Assembly (NCBI GenBank): GCA_027451605.1
Contig: DAIDJA010000119.1
Coordinates: 1 to 6,086, forward strand
Reading direction: 5' to 3'
DNA: 6,086 nucleotides
DNA from: Acidimicrobiales bacterium
Lineage (GTDB): Bacteria; Actinomycetota; Acidimicrobiia; Acidimicrobiales; JABEUL01
Part shown: one piece after another, positions 1 through 5,168 of the stretch
How positions within the stretch are numbered: the first letter of the stretch is position 1
How the letters are laid out: each line of letters begins with the position of its first letter
Program-made: the position numbers and the translations under genes
Notes under the pieces: model-generated
The model's database searches: none
What the model was told of the DNA's origin: nothing
Seen by the model: the letters and a program-made list of their open reading frames with translations, nothing else

Positions 1-51
1 TAGGTTAACGTGCCGATTTTTTGGGCCTTTTATTTGTTAGATTGATTTATC

Positions 52-1455
52 ATGACAACTGAGTACATTGAAGAGGCCAAACACCCGCAACTGAAATTGC
101 AGTTGCCAGTAGACAAACACAGCTCTCTAAAACCTTCTAAAAATACCGTTGAAACAATCTCAACTGCCCTTATAGTTATTTTCAGCATTGGGCTGGGGAT
201 AGTTCTTGGTCTAACCTTTATTTCCGTGACAAAGAGCCAGCTTGAAGGACCCGGAGGAGCGGCAATGTTCTTGGGGAATGTAACTGCCATGATAGGAACT
301 TACCTTGCATTGATTTTGGTTGTTTTAATTAGCAGAAACTACCTATTGGAAAAAGTTCTGGGACAGGATCAACTGGTACATTGGCATAAGAAAGTAGCTC
401 CGTGGTCTTTAATACTTATCTCAATTCACGTAGTCCTGACGACCATAGGATTTTCTCAATATTCTAAAACCAATGTGTTCAGTCAGTTAAGTTCGTTCGT
501 AAATTCATTTCCGAACATGTTAACTGCTATCATCGCTTTCGGATGTATGGCGCTGTCGGGAATCCTCTCGATTAAATATATTAGGCTGCGCATAAAGCGT
601 GAACTTTGGTGGACCGTACACCTTTTAATGTATTTAGCTTTGATAATTTCATTTGCCCACATTATCGGTCTGGGCCCGGCTTTTGTCGGACACCCATTGG
701 CAACCCATATCTGGACGGCTGTGTGGATATTGGTTGCCGCAGTGATATTGACCTTTAGATTCGCCATTCCGATCTACAAAAACATGTATCATAACCTTCG
801 AGTTGAAAGTGTTCAAACTCTGTCTGAAGAACTTACCTCAATAATATGTTCCGGATACAACCTGAATAAGTTTCAAGTATCCGGGGGACAGTTTTTCTAC
901 TGGAGATTTATCGCAAAAGGAATTTGGTGGCAGGCTCACCCTTATTCTGTTTCGGCGATGCCCAGTGACAGGTATGTGAGAATTACCGTCAAGTCCGTAG
1001 GGGATTTTTCAAAAGATATAAGGACACTCAGGCAAGGCACAAGGGTACTTGTCGAAGGACCTTACGGAACATTTACCAAATATAGGCAGGCTACAAGAAA
1101 GGCGTTGCTAATATCTGGGGGCATAGGAATGACAGCTCTTAGATCGCTCTTGGAAGACCTGCCTACAAAATCTCAACCAGTGGTTATAAACAGAGTTACC
1201 GAAAAGGGAGAATTGGTATTCCACGATGAGATCCTCGAACTGATAAAGCTTAAAAAGGGAGCACTGCATGAAGTAATAGGTCGTCGCGAAAAGGTAAATT
1301 TTGACGCGACGATGATAAAAAAACTAGTGCCGGACGTTTTAAAGCGCGACGTTTTCTTATGCGGTTCCCAGCAGTTCATCGATCATACTCTATTTTGGCT
1401 CAACAGACTTGGAGTTCCGTCAGATCTTATTCACTTTGAAGTATTCAGTCTCTAG
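52..1455 (+). CDS. Ferric-reductase-like transmembrane oxidoreductase with C-terminal FAD/NAD(P)H-binding module
   Basis: 467-residue membrane flavocytochrome, probably moving electrons from cytoplasmic NAD(P)H through FAD and two haems to the outer face of the membrane. Six hydrophobic helices lie near residues 33-58, 76-95, 114-134, 156-175, 188-206 and 218-240. Likely haem ligands are H112/H126 on one helix and H190/H203 on another; these spacings (14 and 13) match the bis-haem pattern of NADPH oxidases and ferric reductases. The C-terminal half has an FAD motif HPYSVSA (296-302), VEGPYG (334-339), an NAD(P)H-binding GGIGMTALRSLL (356-367) and DVFLCGSQQF (433-442), as in ferredoxin reductases. 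The FMN-binding protein gene follows after 18 bases, which implies an operon and suggests it is the electron acceptor. The ATG at 52 is the first start in frame but has no clear Shine-Dalgarno site. Family assignment is firm; NADH versus NADPH and the final acceptor are not known. Confidence 0.93.
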   Translation: MTTEYIEEAKHPQLKLQLPVDKHSSLKPSKNTVETISTALIVIFSIGLGIVLGLTFISVTKSQLEGPGGAAMFLGNVTAMIGTYLALILVVLISRNYLLEKVLGQDQLVHWHKKVAPWSLILISIHVVLTTIGFSQYSKTNVFSQLSSFVNSFPNMLTAIIAFGCMALSGILSIKYIRLRIKRELWWTVHLLMYLALIISFAHIIGLGPAFVGHPLATHIWTAVWILVAAVILTFRFAIPIYKNMYHNLRVESVQTLSEELTSIICSGYNLNKFQVSGGQFFYWRFIAKGIWWQAHPYSVSAMPSDRYVRITVKSVGDFSKDIRTLRQGTRVLVEGPYGTFTKYRQATRKALLISGGIGMTALRSLLEDLPTKSQPVVINRVTEKGELVFHDEILELIKLKKGALHEVIGRREKVNFDATMIKKLVPDVLKRDVFLCGSQQFIDHTLFWLNRLGVPSDLIHFEVFSL

Positions 1456-1473
1456 GAAGAAATTAAAAAGTAA

Positions 1474-2040
1474 ATGAAAAAAATAGCTATATCAATTACG
1501 GGTGCAGTTGTAGGTTTTCTTACGATAGTAGGGCTGCACCCGAGTACACCAAAGCATCTTCTGATGCTATCAACAAAAAAAACCGCTCCTTCGGCAACGT
1601 CAAATCCTTCTACAACGGGATCCGGACAGCCTTCGGGTGGAAACTCGGGAACGAGCGGCAACTCAGGCAGTTCCGGTAATTCGGGAAACAGCGGAAGCTC
1701 GGGTAATTCGGGAACTCCTACTACAACCGCACCGCCTGCCCCCGTTACCGGTAACGGATCGACAAAGTCAACAACCGGACCATTGGAACAGTTTGGATAC
1801 GGCGAACTCGCAGTTAAGGTTACTGTTTCAAATAACAAAATTACAAACATACAGGTAGTAAATGCCCAGTACGCCGATCCCACTTCCGGATACATTGAAA
1901 GTCAGGCAGCTCCCATGTTAAAATCACAGGCCCTATCTGCTCAGAGTGCAAACATCAACGGAGTCACCGGTGCTACCTATACCTCTGAGGCCTATGCTAC
2001 TTCGTTGCAATCTGCATTAACTAACTTACATTTCAAGTAA
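1474..2040 (+). CDS. Exported FMN-binding (FMN_bind) domain protein, putative covalent flavoprotein
   Basis: 188-residue extracytoplasmic electron carrier. Residues 1-21 are a short Lys-Lys start followed by a hydrophobic helix (signal peptide or uncleaved anchor); no lipobox cysteine and no twin-arginine motif are present. Residues 35-100 are a low-complexity Ser/Gly/Asn/Thr/Pro linker that probably spans the cell wall. Residues about 101-186 form the FMN_bind domain: GYGELAVKVTVSNNKI, then INGVTGATYTSEAY at 161-174. By analogy with NqrC/RnfG-type S/T-G-A-T sites, T168 would be the phosphoester-linked FMN acceptor; the usual Asp at the start of the motif is Asn162 here. It follows the ferric-reductase gene by 18 bases, and an ApbE flavin transferase lies 3.1 kb downstream, both consistent with a flavinylated partner of the membrane reductase. 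The nearest purine-rich ribosome site (AGGAAG, 1454-1459) is 14 bases from the ATG, rather far. Function beyond flavin binding is inferred. Confidence 0.9.
   Translation: MKKIAISITGAVVGFLTIVGLHPSTPKHLLMLSTKKTAPSATSNPSTTGSGQPSGGNSGTSGNSGSSGNSGNSGSSGNSGTPTTTAPPAPVTGNGSTKSTTGPLEQFGYGELAVKVTVSNNKITNIQVVNAQYADPTSGYIESQAAPMLKSQALSAQSANINGVTGATYTSEAYATSLQSALTNLHFK
1642..1713 (+). repeat. In-frame 9-bp tandem repeat encoding eight X-Ser-Gly tripeptides
   Basis: Residues 57-80 of the FMN-binding protein are eight consecutive X-S-G tripeptides with X = N, T, N, S, N, N, S, N. The DNA units are variants of AAC-TCG-GGA. Synonymous codons vary between units (TCG/TCA/AGC/TCC, GGA/GGC/GGT), so the repeat is conserved more as protein than as DNA. 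It forms a flexible hydrophilic spacer between the membrane helix and the flavin domain. Confidence 0.9.
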
Positions 2041-2078
2041 AGTGCGGATCCTTTAACGATTTCTTAAAATACTTTAAA
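2041..2078. other. Short convergent intergenic gap without a clear terminator
   Basis: Thirty-eight AT-rich bases separate the stop codons of the FMN-binding protein and the sulfatase. No strong GC stem followed by a T-run is seen on either strand. The only nearby hairpin potential is a short AAGCG/CGCTT stem inside the sulfatase's last codons. Transcripts from the two sides may overlap. Confidence 0.5.
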
Positions 2079-3668
2079 CTAAGCGGGCGCTTCCACTTCA
2101 AGACTTCTTACCGGCATCGTATCTAATTTATCGTACAACTGACTTTTCAGATCAGAAACCAGGGATCTGCATTTAGCATCGTTAAACCTATTCACAAATT
2201 GATGAGGGTCGTCGTTTAAATTATAAAGCTCCCCTTCATCCCCGGAATACTGAATCGGATTCTTAATAAGACAATCCTGACCCATTACTTTTTCCAAACC
2301 ATTGGGTGTACCGCCTGTTGACGGTTCATAAAAAGTTGCCATCCAGCCGTCTTGATAGATGCTCCTAAGATGCATCCCGTATCCGGGAAACTGCGAATCC
2401 CACTCACAGATCGCCGAATCAAAACCGAGTTCCGCATTATCGGTCGGTAATTTCTTCCCCTGACACCAATTTGGTATGGGAAGTCCGGCAATATCGCAAA
2501 TAGTTGCCGTTAAGTCAATTTGTTGTATTGGATTGGATACCACCGTCCCTCGCTTTACGTCAACTGCCTTAGCGGGCCTCCAGATAAACGGCAGCCTCAT
2601 AAGTGAGTCAACGTGAAACGGACCTTTATACAACATCCCAAAATCACCCTGCATCTCTCCATGATCGGTGGTAAAAAATATATCCGTATCGTCAAGCCAA
2701 TTTTTCTGTTCCAAATGTGATATCACTCTGCCACAGGCCTCATCGATGAGCTCGTTCATTACATGCACTTTTGCGTTTATTTCCCGAATCATATCGTTCG
2801 TTAATGCCGAAGGCACGAAATTCATCGGACCCCCTTCCGCATTTGACCACTTCCCATCAAAGTAAGCAAGCCAATGAGCGGGTTTATCGGATAGAATCTT
2901 CCTAATTTCCTCCTGCGATCCTGGCATCCCGTCAGGTAGCTCCAGCTCCTGCCATGGAATGCGCCCCAGTTCGCTTTCAGGCGGATCCCAAGGATGGTGG
3001 GGGTCCGGAAAACTCATCCAGCAAAACCAGTCATCACATTCATTGTATTCGTCGAGCTGCCTTATCACCAGGTCGGCAACCCAACTGGTGTGATACCACT
3101 CCGTGGGGATCGGATTGTTTTTGGTCTCCGGGGCGCCGGTATCCCCACCCGGAACCGCTCCCAAAAGGTCTGCGTAACTGTGAAAGTACTCCGGATGATT
3201 TTCTCTGAGCCAACGTCCGTAATGGGCTAAAGGTATATTGTTGAAAGCTGCCGCATGCATAACCTGAATCGATCGCTCAAATCCCCTCCAGTAGCCGATG
3301 TCGCCTCTGATGGCTCTCTTATTTTCTTCCCACTTTAAGTTGAAGTCAAAACCCGGCTCAAAATGAGCTTTACCGAGCAAAGAAGTCCGATAATTGCCTT
3401 TCTTATTCAAATATTCTGCCACAGACGGGGCATCAACCGGAAGCGGAATTCCGTTTGCAACGACACCGTGAGTTCTAACATATTGACCGGTTAGTATTGA
3501 ACTTCGCGCCGGCATGCAGACAGTATTTTGATTGTATGCACGCTGATAGTTGATACCGTTTCGAGCAAGACTGTCTATTACCGGGGTTCGCGCCACCGTA
3601 TTCCCGTTACAGCCCAATGAGTCAAATCTCTGTTGATCTGTAGTAATCAGAAGTATATTTCTTCCCAT
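2079..3668 (-). CDS. Type I sulfatase (formylglycine-dependent), predicted cytoplasmic
   Basis: 529-residue alkaline-phosphatase-superfamily hydrolase that should cleave a sulfate ester; the substrate cannot be read from sequence. Near the N-terminus, ITTDQQR places metal ligands D11 and Q12. The sulfatase signature CMPARSSILTG starts at C51 (C-x-P-x-R, R55), the cysteine that is oxidised to formylglycine. GKAHFEPGFDF (99-109) supplies K100 and H102, PDPHHPWDPP (221-230) supplies an active-site His, and TTDHGEMQGDFG (333-344) has metal ligands D335 and H336, with K348 following. There is no signal peptide, unlike most polysaccharide sulfatases, so it is likely cytosolic and may act on a small imported ester; phosphonate monoester hydrolases and choline sulfatases are alternative members of this superfamily. 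No maturation enzyme is in the window. The start is supported by GAGGAA just upstream. It lies 179 bases downstream of the dehalogenase gene on the same strand. Confidence 0.92.
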   Translation of the reverse strand: MGRNILLITTDQQRFDSLGCNGNTVARTPVIDSLARNGINYQRAYNQNTVCMPARSSILTGQYVRTHGVVANGIPLPVDAPSVAEYLNKKGNYRTSLLGKAHFEPGFDFNLKWEENKRAIRGDIGYWRGFERSIQVMHAAAFNNIPLAHYGRWLRENHPEYFHSYADLLGAVPGGDTGAPETKNNPIPTEWYHTSWVADLVIRQLDEYNECDDWFCWMSFPDPHHPWDPPESELGRIPWQELELPDGMPGSQEEIRKILSDKPAHWLAYFDGKWSNAEGGPMNFVPSALTNDMIREINAKVHVMNELIDEACGRVISHLEQKNWLDDTDIFFTTDHGEMQGDFGMLYKGPFHVDSLMRLPFIWRPAKAVDVKRGTVVSNPIQQIDLTATICDIAGLPIPNWCQGKKLPTDNAELGFDSAICEWDSQFPGYGMHLRSIYQDGWMATFYEPSTGGTPNGLEKVMGQDCLIKNPIQYSGDEGELYNLNDDPHQFVNRFNDAKCRSLVSDLKSQLYDKLDTMPVRSLEVEAPA

Positions 3669-3671
3669 CTG

Positions 3672-3677
3672 TTCCTC
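3672..3677 (-). promoter_or_regulatory. Ribosome binding site of the sulfatase gene
   Basis: Read on the minus strand, GAGGAA lies three bases before the ATG (core GAGG five bases away). This slightly close but good Shine-Dalgarno match supports the chosen start at 3668. Confidence 0.6.
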
Positions 3678-3698
3678 GCTTTATAGGTCTTAAGTTTC

Positions 3699-3716
3699 CA
3701 AACTATTAATAGTTTG
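3699..3716. promoter_or_regulatory. 18-bp perfect palindrome upstream of the sulfatase, candidate operator
   Basis: CAAACTATTAATAGTTTG equals its own reverse complement over all 18 bases; the next bases outward do not pair. It lies 31-48 bases upstream of the sulfatase start, and about 14-31 bases downstream of the predicted start site of the candidate promoter at 3737-3766. That is a classic place for a repressor to block transcription. Size and symmetry fit a dimeric regulator such as a MarR- or TetR-type protein, but no regulator gene is in the window. Confidence 0.5.
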
Positions 3717-3736
3717 ACTGCCTTTCCATGAACTTT

Positions 3737-3766
3737 ATTTTAAGATCAAATTTTTAGGCATATCAA
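3737..3766 (-). promoter_or_regulatory. Candidate sigma-70-type promoter for the sulfatase
   Basis: On the minus strand, TTGATA (3761-3766; five of six match the -35 consensus) is followed after 18 bases by TAAAAT (3737-3742; five of six match the -10 consensus). Transcription would start near 3730, giving a leader of about 60 bases. AT-rich DNA produces such matches by chance, so this is a prediction. Confidence 0.4.
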
Positions 3767-3788
3767 ATTGAAACTTCCTTTTTCAATT
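3766..3788. repeat. AT-rich inverted repeat between dehalogenase and sulfatase genes
   Basis: AATTGAAA (3766-3773) and TTTCAATT (3781-3788) are perfect 8-bp arms around a 7-base loop, 60-82 bases beyond the dehalogenase stop codon. It touches the candidate -35 box of the sulfatase promoter. No T-run follows on either strand, so a terminator role is weak; it could be a regulatory site or chance. Confidence 0.3.
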
Positions 3789-3847
3789 AATATTCCAATC
3801 AATCGGTTATCGGTTAGAGGTAGTCACGAATTATAAAAAGCCGAAGT

Positions 3848-4759
3848 TTACTCGTATTGATCCATAAAGTCACACACCATGCCTGCTAGTTCTTCACCCT
3901 TATCTTCCTGCAAGAAGTGGCCTCCTCCGACTACGGTCTTGTGTTCCACGCTTTTACAGCCGGGAATTAATTCCTGCAAAATCCTGTAACCGCCCTTAGT
4001 AATTGGATCGCTATCGGAAAATGCCGTCATGAATGGTTTTTCAAATTTCTTCAAAACCTCCCATGCCGTAGCCTGGTCCTGTACGGCGGGGTCATCCGGT
4101 GAAGTCGGAACCAGTTTAGGAAAAATTCTTGCCCCTTCTTTATAGGACTCATCCGGAAAAGGCGCATCATACGCGGCAATAATTTCGGGCGTCGGTTTAG
4201 TCGCACAACCCATCGAAACTATCGATCCAATTGGCATTTCAGGCACCTCTTGGGAGAACTTTTTCCATGCTTCAAAGGCATCTGACATAGGTTCGTGACC
4301 GGTCGGCAGTCCTGTATTGGCTGCGACAACACCGGAAAAACGGTCTGGATCCAAACCGACTAATCGTAGCCCGATAAGACCGCCCCAGTCCTGACATACC
4401 AGAGTTATATTGGTTAAATTTAAAATCTCAAATACCAGCTGGCTCATCCAGGACACATGCCTCACATAGGTATAGTCATTTCTGTCTGCAGGTTTGTCTG
4501 ATTTCCCGAATCCGATCAAATCAGGCGCAATCACTCTTCTGCCGTGATCTACAAAAATGGGAATCATCTTTCTGTAAAGGTACGACCATGACGGCTCTCC
4601 ATGCATTAACAAAACAGGACTTTGTGATTTATCACCTTCATCGATATAGTGAACCCTGAGCTTACCGCCTTCATGGTCATCCAATTCGGCATAGTTGGGT
4701 TTAAACGGATAGCCGTCTAAGTTATCGAAAGCTTCATCGGGTGTTCTTAGAAATTTCAT
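3848..4759 (-). CDS. Haloalkane dehalogenase, DhlA-like (HLD-I subfamily)
   Basis: 303-residue cytosolic alpha/beta-hydrolase expected to hydrolyse a carbon-halogen bond to an alcohol plus halide. The N-terminus (RTPDEAFDNLDGYPFKPNY) and overall length resemble Xanthobacter DhlA (310 residues) closely. HGEPSWSYLYRKMIP (53-67) carries the oxyanion-hole segment with E55 and P56. CQDWGG (122-127) has nucleophile D124 and halide-binding W125. W165 in AWKKFSQ aligns with the second halide-binding Trp of DhlA (W175). D251 in FSDSDP is the probable catalytic acid after strand 7, the HLD-I position (D249 is the alternative), and H281 in GGGHFLQED is the base. The set is complete, so the enzyme should be active; the cap region (about 150-220) that sets substrate range is too divergent to predict the substrate. 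GGAG eight bases before the ATG supports the start. The sulfatase follows on the same strand. Confidence 0.93.
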   Translation of the reverse strand: MKFLRTPDEAFDNLDGYPFKPNYAELDDHEGGKLRVHYIDEGDKSQSPVLLMHGEPSWSYLYRKMIPIFVDHGRRVIAPDLIGFGKSDKPADRNDYTYVRHVSWMSQLVFEILNLTNITLVCQDWGGLIGLRLVGLDPDRFSGVVAANTGLPTGHEPMSDAFEAWKKFSQEVPEMPIGSIVSMGCATKPTPEIIAAYDAPFPDESYKEGARIFPKLVPTSPDDPAVQDQATAWEVLKKFEKPFMTAFSDSDPITKGGYRILQELIPGCKSVEHKTVVGGGHFLQEDKGEELAGMVCDFMDQYE

Positions 4760-4767
4760 AGTTACTG

Positions 4768-4771
4768 CTCC
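4768..4771 (-). promoter_or_regulatory. Ribosome binding site of the haloalkane dehalogenase gene
   Basis: On the minus strand GGAG stands eight bases before the ATG at 4759. This is near-optimal spacing and fixes the start codon choice. Confidence 0.65.
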
Positions 4772-4777
4772 AATCTA

Positions 4778-4859
4778 ATTATTGTGCCATATGCATTCTT
4801 AATTAATCGGATAATTAAAAGACCATGCCCAACGGCTTGGCTAATTTAGGCACAACAAT
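4778..4859. repeat. Spaced 11-bp inverted repeat in the dehalogenase leader region
   Basis: ATTATTGTGCC (4778-4788) and GGCACAACAAT (4849-4859) are inverted copies matching at 10 of 11 bases, separated by 60 bases. One arm lies 19 bases from the dehalogenase ATG, next to the ribosome site; the other overlaps a candidate -10 box. Either two operator half-sites or a leader-RNA stem is possible. The intervening bases contain further small inverted repeats such as TTAATTA/TAATTAA (about 4800-4820). Confidence 0.4.
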
Positions 4860-4883
4860 ATTTTCTCATTTGCTAGTTAACAA
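4855..4883 (-). promoter_or_regulatory. Weak candidate promoter for the haloalkane dehalogenase
   Basis: On the minus strand TTGTTA (4878-4883) and TATTGT (4855-4860) are spaced by 17 bases, each with four of six consensus matches. It would give a leader of roughly 90 bases. The match is modest and a better start site may exist nearer the gene. Confidence 0.25.
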
Positions 4884-4887
4884 GTTG

Positions 4888-4916
4888 TTGACTTAGCCTC
4901 ACTTTCAGAATTTATT
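4888..4916 (+). promoter_or_regulatory. Candidate plus-strand promoter overlapping the 22-bp palindrome
   Basis: TTGACT (4888-4893; five of six) is followed after 17 bases by TTTATT (4911-4916; four of six). Transcription would start near 4923, inside the palindrome at 4915-4936, and run toward the ApbE gene about 245 bases away. Confidence 0.3.
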
Positions 4917-4936
4917 TTAATCCAACTGGATTAAAA
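4915..4936. promoter_or_regulatory. 22-bp near-perfect palindrome in the divergent region, candidate operator
   Basis: Arms TTTTAATCCA and TGGATTAAAA are exact inverted copies around a central AC dinucleotide. No T-run beyond the stem is seen on either strand, so it reads better as a protein-binding site than as a terminator. It covers the predicted start site of the plus-strand candidate promoter at 4888-4916 and lies upstream of the dehalogenase's candidate promoter, so one regulator could affect both directions. Confidence 0.5.
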
Positions 4937-5053
4937 AATCAAATTTAAAAACTGATACAGAATTATTAATTTCATTAGGTTTACCAAAACTGTCGCTAAT
5001 TCTATCTGTAATACCTTTCGATTTCAAAACCGATTTTAGCCAAGGCAGACATT

Positions 5054-5080
5054 TTGAGAAACCTATAGTTGATCTATAAT
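5054..5080 (+). promoter_or_regulatory. Candidate promoter for apbE with consensus -10 box
   Basis: TATAAT at 5075-5080 is a perfect -10 match; TTGAGA at 5054-5059 matches -35 at five of six, but the 15-base spacer is short. A start near 5087 would leave an 80-base leader before the ATG at 5169. Confidence 0.35.
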
Positions 5081-5095
5081 CAAATTCCAATCAAT

Positions 5096-5125
5096 TCGAC
5101 AAATCCTTTTTTGCTAAGGTATGGT
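5096..5125 (+). promoter_or_regulatory. Alternative, gene-proximal candidate promoter for apbE
   Basis: TCGACA (5096-5101; five of six) and TATGGT (5120-5125; four of six) are separated by 18 bases. This would give a leader of about 37 bases. It competes with the candidate at 5054-5080. Confidence 0.25.
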
Positions 5126-5168
5126 AACAATCTTCACAGAAATTTAAAAGGCATCCAAACACACCCAG

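Larger units (their letters stand above)
4760..5168. other. 409-base divergent intergenic region rich in inverted repeats
   Basis: The region separates the start codons of the dehalogenase (-) and the ApbE gene (+). It is AT-rich, has no ORF of meaningful size and no recognisable tRNA or riboswitch, and holds a near-perfect 22-bp palindrome, a spaced 11-bp inverted repeat and several candidate promoters on both strands. Its length exceeds what two simple promoters need. Confidence 0.6.

Noticed and set aside
1..51. Promoter or leaderless start for the first gene
   Set aside because: A TAGATT at 38-43 would suit a leaderless start at 52, but no -35 box lies at proper spacing and the window begins too close to judge; an upstream operon partner is equally possible.
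483..767. 94-codon minus-strand ORF
   Set aside because: It lies entirely inside the ferric-reductase gene, with no recognisable domain and no ribosome site; it is a shadow frame.
1452..1895. 147-codon minus-strand ORF with a Pro-Glu-Leu repeat
   Set aside because: It is the antisense reading of the FMN-binding protein; the repeat is simply the complement of the X-Ser-Gly codons, and the sense frame has a recognised domain.
1474..2040. FMN-binding protein as an NqrC or RnfG subunit
   Set aside because: There are no other Nqr/Rnf genes, the protein is much shorter and linker-rich, and the neighbouring reductase is of the ferric-reductase type.
2076..2092. AAGCG/CGCTT mini-hairpin at the end of the sulfatase as a terminator
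   Set aside because: The loop would be only two to four bases, the stem is very short and the following T content is broken up.
2954..3230. Overlapping 84- and 78-codon plus-strand ORFs
   Set aside because: Both are antisense to the well-supported sulfatase gene and show no family motif.
3802..3815. Tandem ATCGGTT repeat
   Set aside because: Only two 7-base copies in AT-rich intergenic DNA; easily chance and without a consistent promoter relation.
5121..5147. Eight-codon ORF (MVTIFTEI) upstream of apbE, considered as a leader peptide
   Set aside because: It has no properly spaced ribosome site, no codon bias for a regulatory amino acid and no attenuator hairpin between it and apbE.
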